From the NCBI GenBank assembly GCA_013002375.1, contig JABDJW010000075.1:1-15129 (forward strand): DNA of 15,129 bases. Reading direction: 5' to 3'. The DNA is from Acidimicrobiales bacterium (GTDB lineage: Bacteria > Actinomycetota > Acidimicrobiia > Acidimicrobiales > SHLQ01). A program made the position numbers and the translations under genes. Numbering within the stretch: position 1 is the stretch's first letter; each line of letters begins with the position of its first letter. Positions 7,537-14,029 of the stretch are shown piece by piece. Under the pieces are notes generated by a model that had not been told where the DNA came from, did not search any database, and saw only the letters and a list, made by a program, of their open reading frames with translations.

Positions 7537-9819
7537 ATGGAATCGGCGCGCCGCAACGACGGTGGGACCCCAGTGCGGGCCTCGAGCGCGATCGCGGTAG
7601 GCATCGGATTGAGCACCGCGGCTGCGACGGCGCTCACCGCGCCCCACGCGCCGACGCCGATCGCGACGATGAACATGGTGCTGCTGGCGTTGTTCGGCGC
7701 TGGTGTGGTGTGGAGCGTGATTTCCGTCAATCACTGGTTCTGGCTGCCCGCCGTAGTCGCCGGCACGCTGGCCAACGGATCCGTCGGCCGGGTCGCCGCC
7801 GTCATCAGCATCGCCGGTTTCCTGGTGACCATCGATCGCTGGCCGCTCCGTTCTCAGCGCAGTGCGCCCGGTCGAGTGATCGTCGCCGCGGTGACCGGCG
7901 CGGGCCTCACCCAAAGCCTGCTTCGCATGGACGAGTTCGGCTTCAGCCGCTGGTCTGCGATCGCCGTCGCCGCGGCGATGGCGATATTGGCCGTTGGTGC
8001 CCTGGCCGGCGCGAACCGGCCGGCGCGCCGAGCCGCCGTTGGATTGACCCTGGCCATTGCATTTGCCGGCGCGGGCGTGACCGCCGCATCGGCCTACGAA
8101 GCGTTGCGGGCCCGGGCTGACATGGAGACGGCTGTCGACTACGGGCGCGACGCAGCCGAACACCTCACCGCCGGCGAAGCGGCCTTGGCCGTCGACGATC
8201 TCGAACGCGCGAGGAGCCGCTTCGAGCGAGCCGAACAGCAGGTGTCGTCCGGCTGGTCCGCCGTTGCTCAGTTCCTCCCGCTGGTCGGTCACAACGTGGC
8301 GGCAATCGAGTCCAGCGCGGCGGCTGCCGTGGAGTTCAGCGATGCCGGGCTCGCGATCGCCCGGTCAGGGGATCCGCTGGGGATCGTTCGCGATGGGCGC
8401 GTCAGCCTCGAACGAACCGAGGCCCTCGGCGCCGCCCTCGACACGGCGCGGTTGGCGGTCGAGCGCGGCCAGGATCGTCTCGACCAGATCGACCCGGTAT
8501 GGATCGCCCCGCCGCTGTATCGCCAAGTAGCGACGGCCGTGGAGCAGATCGACGACCTGAGCGTCGCCCTGACCGGTACGGCCGACGGCTTGGCGATCCT
8601 TCCTCGGCTGGTCGGTGAGCACGGGCCTCGTACGTACTTGGTCGTGATCGGAAACCCCGCGGAGGCGCGTGATCTCGGTGGGTTCGCCGCCGGCTTTGCC
8701 CTGATCGAAGTGGACCGGGGTGCCTACCGACTCATCGAGTCGGGGCGACCCGGGGATCTCCTCAGCCGCAACCGGCCGGAACTGCAAGAGGAATTTCCGA
8801 CTCTGGTCGGGGACTTCCCCAATCGCTACTTGGAGATGTCGCCGTGGCGGTACGGACAGAATCTGACCGCGGTCGCCGACCTCTCGACCCTCGCCCGCGC
8901 CGCGAACCAGATCTCTGAAGCGACGAGGGGCATCGCGATCGACGGCGCGATCTATCTCGACCCCTTTGCCCTGGAGGCGCTGGTGCCGCTCATCGGCCCG
9001 ATCGCGTTGCCCGAATTCGACTTGGTTCTCGACGGTCGGAACACTGCCTCGTTCTTCCTCTTCGATCAGTACGTGCGGTTTCCGGACAAGGAGACCCGGA
9101 ATCAGATACTCGACGCGACGGTCTCGACGTTCACCGAGCAGCTCGACCGGGCCGGCGGTTCGGGTACCCGCCCGAGCCTCGATCGGCTGATCGAGGTCCT
9201 TGCCGAGCAACGGCTTGCGATTGCGACCCTGGACGATGCGGAGCTCTCGGTGCTGGACGAGATTGGAGTCTCCGGCCGGATCGCACCGATCGAGCCGGGT
9301 CGCGACTACCTCGCGGTGAGCCATCTGAACGGCGGACCGAACAAGCTCGATGCGTTCCTCGAGCGCTCGATCTCCTATGAGGCGACGGTCGGACCGACCG
9401 TTGGCACCCTTCACGCGACGGTCACGATCGAGCTGACCAACACGGCGCCCGCCGGACTGAGCTCCTACGTCTCCGGAAACTCACACGGCTATCCGACCGG
9501 AACCAACCGGGCGGTCATCGCCGTCCACACGCCGCACGAGATGGTGCGATGGACCGGCCCCGAGGCGGAGCCGGCCCTGACCCGTTCGTTCGTAGAGTTC
9601 GAACGCAAGCGTCACGAACGGGTTGCCGTCATCGCGCCCGGCCAGACCGTGCGGCTCGAGCTGGAGCTGATCGGCCAAGTCCTGCCTGGCGACGAGTACG
9701 GGCTCGACGTGGGCCACCAACCGCTGGTGAACGACGATCACCTCGTGATCGATATCGATACCGGAACGGCGCCGGTGACCTACGAGGGCATCCTCCGCGA
9801 GGACACCAGCTACGACTGA
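7537..9819 (+). CDS. DUF4012-domain membrane protein with polytopic N-terminus
   Basis: This 760-residue protein of unknown function belongs to the DUF4012 group, often found with actinobacterial envelope-glycan genes. The N-terminal part has about five or six hydrophobic segments (near residues 15-35, 42-64, 67-98, 112-130, 138-158 and 164-186). Next comes an Ala/Glu/Arg-rich helical region (about 187-300) that could form a coiled coil. The DUF4012 core begins at Y-L-V-V-I-G-N373-P-A-E-A-R-D-L-G-G, matching the family pattern of Asn, Glu, Arg and Gly-Gly, and runs to the C-terminus as a probably extracytoplasmic domain. The ATG at 7537 has GAGG at 7530-7533, closely spaced. A TTG at 7492 would add 15 residues and cannot be excluded. 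It is divergent from the sugar transferase, which supports an envelope or polysaccharide role. No catalytic function can be assigned. Confidence 0.85.
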   Translation: MESARRNDGGTPVRASSAIAVGIGLSTAAATALTAPHAPTPIATMNMVLLALFGAGVVWSVISVNHWFWLPAVVAGTLANGSVGRVAAVISIAGFLVTIDRWPLRSQRSAPGRVIVAAVTGAGLTQSLLRMDEFGFSRWSAIAVAAAMAILAVGALAGANRPARRAAVGLTLAIAFAGAGVTAASAYEALRARADMETAVDYGRDAAEHLTAGEAALAVDDLERARSRFERAEQQVSSGWSAVAQFLPLVGHNVAAIESSAAAAVEFSDAGLAIARSGDPLGIVRDGRVSLERTEALGAALDTARLAVERGQDRLDQIDPVWIAPPLYRQVATAVEQIDDLSVALTGTADGLAILPRLVGEHGPRTYLVVIGNPAEARDLGGFAAGFALIEVDRGAYRLIESGRPGDLLSRNRPELQEEFPTLVGDFPNRYLEMSPWRYGQNLTAVADLSTLARAANQISEATRGIAIDGAIYLDPFALEALVPLIGPIALPEFDLVLDGRNTASFFLFDQYVRFPDKETRNQILDATVSTFTEQLDRAGGSGTRPSLDRLIEVLAEQRLAIATLDDAELSVLDEIGVSGRIAPIEPGRDYLAVSHLNGGPNKLDAFLERSISYEATVGPTVGTLHATVTIELTNTAPAGLSSYVSGNSHGYPTGTNRAVIAVHTPHEMVRWTGPEAEPALTRSFVEFERKRHERVAVIAPGQTVRLELELIGQVLPGDEYGLDVGHQPLVNDDHLVIDIDTGTAPVTYEGILREDTSYD

Positions 9820-9871
9820 CTGATTTCCTCAACTGCGCCACTCAGATGCCGATTGAGCCAGTACAGAGCGA

Positions 9872-9899
9872 TGTCTCCATCTGGGGACAGGGAGATGGA
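9872..9899 (+). promoter_or_regulatory. Leader with two mutually exclusive hairpins over the ribosome binding site
   Basis: Just upstream of the LAFTG gene, TGTCTCC (9872-9878) can pair with GGGGACA (9883-9889), with one U-G pair, leaving the GGAG at 9891-9894 free. Alternatively, TCCATCT (9876-9882) pairs perfectly with AGATGGA (9893-9899), tying up the end of the GGAG. The two structures share bases, so only one can form. A role in translation control is inference. Confidence 0.3.
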
Positions 9900-9902
9900 C
9901 AG

Positions 9903-10463
9903 ATGAAGAAGATCATCGCCGTTCTCGTTGGTTTGGTTGTCTTGATGGCCGGACCGGCGGCTACGGCCCAAGATTACAGTGGCCCTTCGGCAGAGGACGG
10001 AGTGTTCTCGGCCGGAGGTGCGGTCGGGGCTGGCTCCGATGTTGAATTCACCGCTGCGGGCCTTCAGCCCGGTGCGTCGGTTGACGCGGTGCTGATTTCG
10101 GCTGACGGTGAAACCAGCACCCTCGACGCCTCCGAGGTGCAGGGTGCAGTGGCGAACCGCCTCGCAGCCGGGACCGTTGGTGCCGATGGCACCGTCGACC
10201 TCGTGATCACGCTGCCCGACGATCTCGAATCGGGTACCTACGTGATCGAGGTGCGCAGCACCAAGGCCGATGGCAGCCCCTTCGTGTCGCGGGTTTCGTT
10301 CAACGCCGGTGGCACCTTGAGTGGCCCGAACGCGTTGGCCTTCACCGGTGCCGAAACCACCAACTTCGTGCAGATTGCTGCGCTGATGATCCTGCTGGGT
10401 CTCGGCCTCACTTTCGTGGCCAGCCGTAAGCGCCGGGCCGCCTCATCGGTCACCACCGACTGA
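9903..10463 (+). CDS. Exported Ig-like surface protein with LAFTG sortase sorting signal
   Basis: This 186-residue protein starts with a clear Sec signal peptide: M-K-K-I-I, a hydrophobic core and a likely cleavage after A-T-A at residue 22. The middle (about 40-135) is rich in Gly, Ala, Asp and Val and has a pattern of beta strands ending in S-G-T-Y-V-I-E-V-R-S, suggesting one Ig-like domain. The C-terminus is a complete sorting signal: L145-A-F-T-G149, a hydrophobic helix (about 155-174) and a basic tail R-K-R-R. LAxTG is the signal of class E sortases in actinobacteria, so the protein is probably linked to the cell wall or held by its C-terminal helix. The ATG at 9903 has GGAG at 9891-9894, 8 bases upstream; the frame is open upstream to 9549, but only this start gives a signal peptide. 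It follows the DUF4012 gene by 83 bases. No sortase gene is in the window. Confidence 0.85.
   Translation: MKKIIAVLVGLVVLMAGPAATAQDYSGPSAEDGVFSAGGAVGAGSDVEFTAAGLQPGASVDAVLISADGETSTLDASEVQGAVANRLAAGTVGADGTVDLVITLPDDLESGTYVIEVRSTKADGSPFVSRVSFNAGGTLSGPNALAFTGAETTNFVQIAALMILLGLGLTFVASRKRRAASSVTTD
10335..10349 (+). other. LAFTG sorting motif (LAxTG, class E sortase type)
   Basis: Codons for Leu-Ala-Phe-Thr-Gly are followed by a membrane helix and a basic tail, the three-part arrangement of a cell-wall sorting signal. Cleavage would be expected between Thr and Gly. Confidence 0.8.
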
Positions 10464-10471
10464 TCCCCTCT

Positions 10472-10490
10472 CGCTGCGGAACCCGCAGCG
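10472..10490 (+). terminator. GC-rich hairpin after the LAFTG gene, probable terminator
   Basis: CGCTGCGG (10472-10479), loop AAC, CCGCAGCG (10483-10490) form a perfect 8-bp stem starting 9 bases after the stop codon. No T-run follows, which is common in GC-rich actinobacteria. Termination is inferred from position and stem strength. Confidence 0.5.
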
Positions 10491-10510
10491 CTCGCGAAAC
10501 GCCTAGCGTG

Positions 10511-10542
10511 CGGTCCACGATCCGATTACGGATCGTGGACCG
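10511..10542 (+). repeat. Perfect 14-bp inverted repeat just upstream of zwf
   Basis: CGGTCCACGATCCG (10511-10524), loop ATTA, CGGATCGTGGACCG (10529-10542) pair without a mismatch. TTCGAG and then TTTT (10549-10552) follow, so it can be read as an intrinsic terminator with an imperfect T-tract. It could also be a repressor operator or a 5'-leader hairpin of zwf. TAGCGT at 10504-10509 fits a -10 of the TAnnnT type and would place the transcript start inside the repeat, though no matching -35 was seen. It is the strongest inverted repeat noticed in the window. Confidence 0.6.
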
Positions 10543-10565
10543 TTCGAGTTTTGGAGGCGATGCTG

Positions 10566-11966
10566 GTGGGGGAGCGAGTGCCCGCCACAAGTCAGGCCGA
10601 CGCATTGGTGATGTTCGGCATCACCGGCGACTTGGCCAAGAAGAAGCTGTTTCCGGCCCTCTACGAGCTTGTCGACCAAGGCCGACTCGACGTGCCGGTG
10701 GTCGGCGTAGCCCGCTCCGATTGGACGGTCGACGACCTCCGCCGGCGGGCCCGCGAGTCGGTGCCCGATGGCGACCCCGCGGTACTGGACCGGCTGTGCG
10801 CACTGCTGCACTTCGTGCGGGGTGACTACAACGCGCCGGACACCTTCGTGCGACTGAAGGAGATCATCGGCGATGCCAAGATGCCGGTGTCGTTCCTGGC
10901 CATTCCCCCCAGTTTGTTCGATGAAGCGGTCGAGGGCCTGGCCAATGCCGGCCTGACCGACACCGGTCGTGTGGTGGTGGAGAAGCCGTTCGGCCGCGAT
11001 CTCGAGTCGGCCCGCGAGCTGAACACGATCCTGCACCGCCATCTGCGGGAGGAGCAGATTTTCCGTATCGATCACTTCCTGGGCAAGGAGCCGGTGCAGA
11101 ACCTGATGGTCTTCCGGTTCGCCAACGCGATGCTCGAGCCGATCTGGAACCGCCACCACATCTCGAACGTGCGCATCACCATGGCCGAATCGTTCGGGAT
11201 CGAGGGCCGCGGTCGGTTCTACGACGGGGTCGGCGCCATCCGCGACGTCGTGCAGAATCACTTGTTGCAGATGGTTGCGCTCTTGGCCATGGAACCGCCG
11301 GCATCGGCCGATGCCGGCGCCATGCGAGACGAGAAGACCAAGGTCTTCAAGGCCATCCAGCCGGTGCCGCCCGAGAATCTGGTACGCGGCCAGTACACCG
11401 GGTATCTCGACGAGGCCGACGTCGCCGCCAACTCCGATACCGAGACCTTCGCGGCGCTGCGGCTCGAGATCGATTCGTGGCGGTGGGCCGGCGTGCCGTG
11501 GTGCATCCGCGCCGGCAAGGCGATGGCCGAAACCGTCACCGAGGCGGTCGTCGAATTCAAGGAACCACCGCGGCTGCTGTTCTCCGAGGATGGCCATACG
11601 CCGTTGCCCAACACGCTGCGGTTTCGCATGAAGCCCGATGACACCATCACCCTCACCATGCAGGCCAAGCGGCCGGGCACCGAGATGGTCAGCCGGGCGG
11701 TCGATTTCAGCGTCGACTACGAGCGGGCCCTGGGGGGCGATGGCCCGCCCGCCTACGAGCGGCTTCTGCACGACGCGCTCATCGGCGATCCGCGGTTGTT
11801 CGCGCGCCAGGACGGCGTCGAGGATGCCTGGCGCATCATCGAACCCACCCTCAACGACCCCGAGCGGGTGGAGCACTACGCCCAGGGCACGTGGGGTCCG
11901 GCCGCCGCTGATCGGGTCCTGCCCGGCGAGGCCTGCTGGAACTGGTCGATCCTCGGCGAGTGCTGA
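10566..11966 (+). CDS. zwf: Glucose-6-phosphate dehydrogenase
   Basis: This enzyme oxidises glucose 6-phosphate to 6-phosphogluconolactone with NADP+ (or NAD+), the entry step of the oxidative pentose phosphate pathway, in the cytoplasm. The dinucleotide-binding turn is F17-G-I-T-G-D-L-A-K. E139-K-P-F-G-R-D follows. The active-site signature is R167-I-D169-H170-F-L-G-K174-E, with catalytic H232 in Q-N-H-L-L-Q-M. The 466-residue length is slightly shorter than usual but covers both domains. The GTG at 10566 is preferred because GGAGG (10553-10557) lies 8 bases upstream. The ATG at 10560 is only 2 bases from that site; the frame opens further to a TTG at 10551. It is followed directly by pgl, one base after its stop, so the two are co-transcribed. 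The inverted repeat just upstream may control it. Confidence 0.96.
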   Translation: MGERVPATSQADALVMFGITGDLAKKKLFPALYELVDQGRLDVPVVGVARSDWTVDDLRRRARESVPDGDPAVLDRLCALLHFVRGDYNAPDTFVRLKEIIGDAKMPVSFLAIPPSLFDEAVEGLANAGLTDTGRVVVEKPFGRDLESARELNTILHRHLREEQIFRIDHFLGKEPVQNLMVFRFANAMLEPIWNRHHISNVRITMAESFGIEGRGRFYDGVGAIRDVVQNHLLQMVALLAMEPPASADAGAMRDEKTKVFKAIQPVPPENLVRGQYTGYLDEADVAANSDTETFAALRLEIDSWRWAGVPWCIRAGKAMAETVTEAVVEFKEPPRLLFSEDGHTPLPNTLRFRMKPDDTITLTMQAKRPGTEMVSRAVDFSVDYERALGGDGPPAYERLLHDALIGDPRLFARQDGVEDAWRIIEPTLNDPERVEHYAQGTWGPAAADRVLPGEACWNWSILGEC

Positions 11967-11967
11967 T

Positions 11968-12657
11968 GTGCTGATCCAGATGCTGCCGACCCCGACCGCT
12001 CTCGCCGAGCGGGCCGCCGAGGTCATCGCCGAGCACGCCCGCGAAGCGGTGGCCGCTCGCGGTGAGTTCCACCTCGCCCTCAGCGGCGGCTCGACCCCGC
12101 GGCTGATGTTGGCCGCGCTGGCCGAACGCGACGACATGCCGTGGCGGGCGACGGATGTCTTTCAAGTTGACGAGCGAGTGGCCCCCGATGGTCATGCCGA
12201 GCGCAACGCCAGCATGCTGCACGAGGTCCTGCTCGATCGCGTGAAACCGGGTGGGTTCTACCCGATGCGGGTCACTGAGCCCGACGTCGATGACGCCGTG
12301 GACCGGTATGTGGCCACCATGGAGTCGGTGTGTGGTGTGCCGCCGATGTTCGACATGATCCACCTCGGCCTGGGAGCGGACGGCCACATGGCATCGCTGG
12401 TCCCCGGCGATCCCGCGCTCGACATCGCCGACCGCGATGTCGCGATGACCGGCGAATACCAGGGCCGGCGGCGCATGACCCTCACCCGCCCGGTGCTCGA
12501 ACGGGCGCGGGCGTTGCTGTGGGTGATCGCCGGCGAGTCGAAGCAATCGGTGCTGCAGCAGCTGTTGTTGGGTGATGACTCCATTCCGGCCGGCCGGATT
12601 TCGAACGAGCACGCCATCGTCCTGGCCGATGATGCGGCGTTCGGCAACGCGGGGTAG
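11968..12657 (+). CDS. pgl: 6-phosphogluconolactonase
   Basis: This cytoplasmic enzyme hydrolyses the lactone made by Zwf to 6-phosphogluconate. It has 229 residues from the GTG at 11968, close to the usual length of the DevB/SOL type. Family motifs are L38-S-G-G-S-T-P44, D68-E-R with the following Asn/Ser-rich stretch, L-G-L-G-A-D138-G-H140-M-A-S-L and E-S-K-Q-S-V. The GTG lies one base after the zwf stop; an in-frame ATG at 11980 would remove 4 residues. No good ribosome binding site precedes either start, which suggests translational coupling to zwf. The stop codon is 6 bases from the stop of the convergent DUF1214 gene. In mycobacteria and corynebacteria opcA lies between zwf and pgl, but here it is absent. 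Confidence 0.94.
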   Translation: MLIQMLPTPTALAERAAEVIAEHAREAVAARGEFHLALSGGSTPRLMLAALAERDDMPWRATDVFQVDERVAPDGHAERNASMLHEVLLDRVKPGGFYPMRVTEPDVDDAVDRYVATMESVCGVPPMFDMIHLGLGADGHMASLVPGDPALDIADRDVAMTGEYQGRRRMTLTRPVLERARALLWVIAGESKQSVLQQLLLGDDSIPAGRISNEHAIVLADDAAFGNAG

Positions 12658-12663
12658 CAGGCC

Positions 12664-13923
12664 CTACCGGTAACGGGCCAGCGCGGCTTCGCGGCGACGG
12701 GCCAGCGACTCCCGTCGTTCGTCGGGGCTCACCGTCGGGTGATTGGCCGGCAGGTGACCGGTGAGTTCGGCCAGCGGCACGACCTCGGCCTCGGGCACGG
12801 GCATCGTTTCGGCCTGCACCCACCGGTAGGCGAGCAGGCCGACGGGGCGTCGTTCGGTGTCGATCCAGTTCGGCACGCCGGGGTCGTCGTGGGACACGAC
12901 GATGCGGACCTTGTCATCGTCGTCGATGTGGGCCTGGGCGCAGTTGAGGCTGGTCTGGCGTTCGTGGAACGCTCCTGACTCGAACCACGCCATGGTGTGG
13001 ATCTGGAAGTTCCAGTAGGCGGCATTCGGCTTCTCACATGTGATGACCAGGGCGTGGTCGTCGTCGAGATCCCAGAAGCCGGAACCATAGGCGATGTTGG
13101 GGGCGCCGCCGGCCGGGGTGCGGGGCTTGCCGATCTCGTTGCGGGTGGCGCCGTTGAGGGCGGTCCGCAGATAGCCATTCCAGTAGTGCAGCGACCGTTC
13201 GACCCAGTGCGCGGCCCGGTCGAGGGCCTCGGCGATGTCTGCGGGGTCGGCCGGGGGTGCCGGATCACCGCGGCCGTCGACCCGTTCGATGAAGGGAACG
13301 GCCACCCGATCGTTGGGCCAGTCGGTGTGATATTGCCGAACGGTGACCAGGCGGGCCATGGGGTCGGTGCCCAACCAGTTACCCGGTTGTTCGTCCGGCG
13401 AGATGATCACCTCGAGACGACCGTCGGTCCCAACCTCGAAATCTTCGAGCGCCTTCTCGGAGTAGACACCGTATTCATCGAGCTGCATGTCGCCTTCGCT
13501 GACCGACACCAGCAGCGTGTCGACATCGACGGTGTCCATCCACACCCGGTAGGTCAGGGCCGGGTCGATCGCGGCGCGGTGGTAGAGGTTGTCGGCATTC
13601 GGGCCGCCCCACTGGGTCCACGGGTCTTCGTGGCGAAAGAAGGTGGGATAGTCCGGGTCGCTGAACTCGAGCTCGGACTTGAGGGCCATGGTGAGGAGCC
13701 GGGTGAGGTAGCGGTAGCCCTCGGCGCGGTCGCGTGGGCCGGCCGGAAAGTCATCGCTCTGGAGTTGATCGCCGACGTCGGCCAGACGAGCGCAGAACTG
13801 CAACCATGCGTCCCCCTGCATCAGCCGCTCGGCCGGATCAAGGGACAGTTCGTCGGCCTCGGTCGCTTCGTTCGTTGTGCTGGTGTCGGTCGTGCTGGTG
13901 TCGGTCGTCGTGGTATCCGTCAT
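12664..13923 (-). CDS. DUF1214-family protein of unknown function
   Basis: This 419-residue protein carries features of the DUF1214 family, common in mycobacteria and relatives and without a settled function. G106-G-P-N-A-D-N-L-Y114 followed by A-I-D-P (118-121) and a Y-R-V strand is the characteristic N-terminal region. Near the C-terminus, Y303-W-N-F-Q-I and N-W-I (352-354) with a G-L-L-A-Y-R strand form the DUF1214 part. The first 25 residues are a Thr/Asp/Ser low-complexity stretch with short repeats, not a signal peptide, so a cytoplasmic location is likely. The open frame extends upstream to 14118, but the ATG at 13923 has GGAGG 6 bases upstream, and the extra residues would overlap the divergent gene. 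Nothing nearby suggests a substrate. It converges on pgl. Confidence 0.85.
   Translation of the reverse strand: MTDTTTTDTSTTDTSTTNEATEADELSLDPAERLMQGDAWLQFCARLADVGDQLQSDDFPAGPRDRAEGYRYLTRLLTMALKSELEFSDPDYPTFFRHEDPWTQWGGPNADNLYHRAAIDPALTYRVWMDTVDVDTLLVSVSEGDMQLDEYGVYSEKALEDFEVGTDGRLEVIISPDEQPGNWLGTDPMARLVTVRQYHTDWPNDRVAVPFIERVDGRGDPAPPADPADIAEALDRAAHWVERSLHYWNGYLRTALNGATRNEIGKPRTPAGGAPNIAYGSGFWDLDDDHALVITCEKPNAAYWNFQIHTMAWFESGAFHERQTSLNCAQAHIDDDDKVRIVVSHDDPGVPNWIDTERRPVGLLAYRWVQAETMPVPEAEVVPLAELTGHLPANHPTVSPDERRESLARRREAALARYR
13878..13911 (-). repeat. Short tandem repeat encoding a Thr/Asp/Ser-rich N-terminus
   Basis: On the - strand a 15-base unit, ACGACCGACACCAGC (T-T-D-T-S), occurs twice in a row, with partial copies around it, at the start of the DUF1214 gene. 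Such in-frame units can change copy number by slippage without breaking the frame. Confidence 0.5.
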
Positions 13924-13929
13924 GGGGCG

Positions 13930-13934
13930 CCTCC
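13930..13934 (-). promoter_or_regulatory. Ribosome binding site deciding the DUF1214 start
   Basis: The - strand reads GGAGG, 6 bases upstream of the ATG at 13923, a near-ideal site. It excludes the longer in-frame starts, which would run through the divergent promoter region. Confidence 0.65.
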
Positions 13935-13939
13935 CGCTC

Positions 13940-13954
13940 GGGCCAGCTTGGCCC
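13940..13954. repeat. Small palindrome in the divergent intergenic region
   Basis: GGGCCA (13940-13945), spacer GCT, TGGCCC (13949-13954) form a perfect 6-bp inverted repeat between two divergent genes, where an operator could sit. It may be chance in GC-rich DNA. Confidence 0.3.
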
Positions 13955-13969
13955 ACGTGACGCCCAGAA

Positions 13970-13998
13970 TCGAACTCATGCAGGGTGGCTGCTAGATT
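13970..13998 (+). promoter_or_regulatory. Candidate promoter of the solute-binding lipoprotein gene
   Basis: TCGAAC (13970-13975, 3 of 6 matches to TTGACA) and TAGATT (13993-13998, 4 of 6 to TATAAT) are spaced by 17 bases. They lie about 30 bases before the ATG at 14030. The spacing is ideal but the matches are modest. Confidence 0.35.
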
Positions 13999-14029
13999 GT
14001 GCGATGCTGACTGGCACCAGGGGGAATTG

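Noticed and set aside
8365..9414. A 349-codon open frame on the - strand inside the DUF4012 gene
   Set aside because: It is antisense to a recognisable DUF4012 core and its product shows no family motif.
10503..12137. A 544-codon open frame on the - strand opposite zwf and the start of pgl
   Set aside because: The + strand shows clear Zwf and Pgl motifs. The antisense product is rich in Arg, Gly and His without a recognisable domain, as expected for a mirror frame in GC-rich DNA.
12997..13995. A 332-codon open frame on the + strand opposite the DUF1214 gene
   Set aside because: The - strand frame carries the DUF1214 motifs and a strong ribosome binding site; the + strand frame is Gly/Val-rich without motifs.
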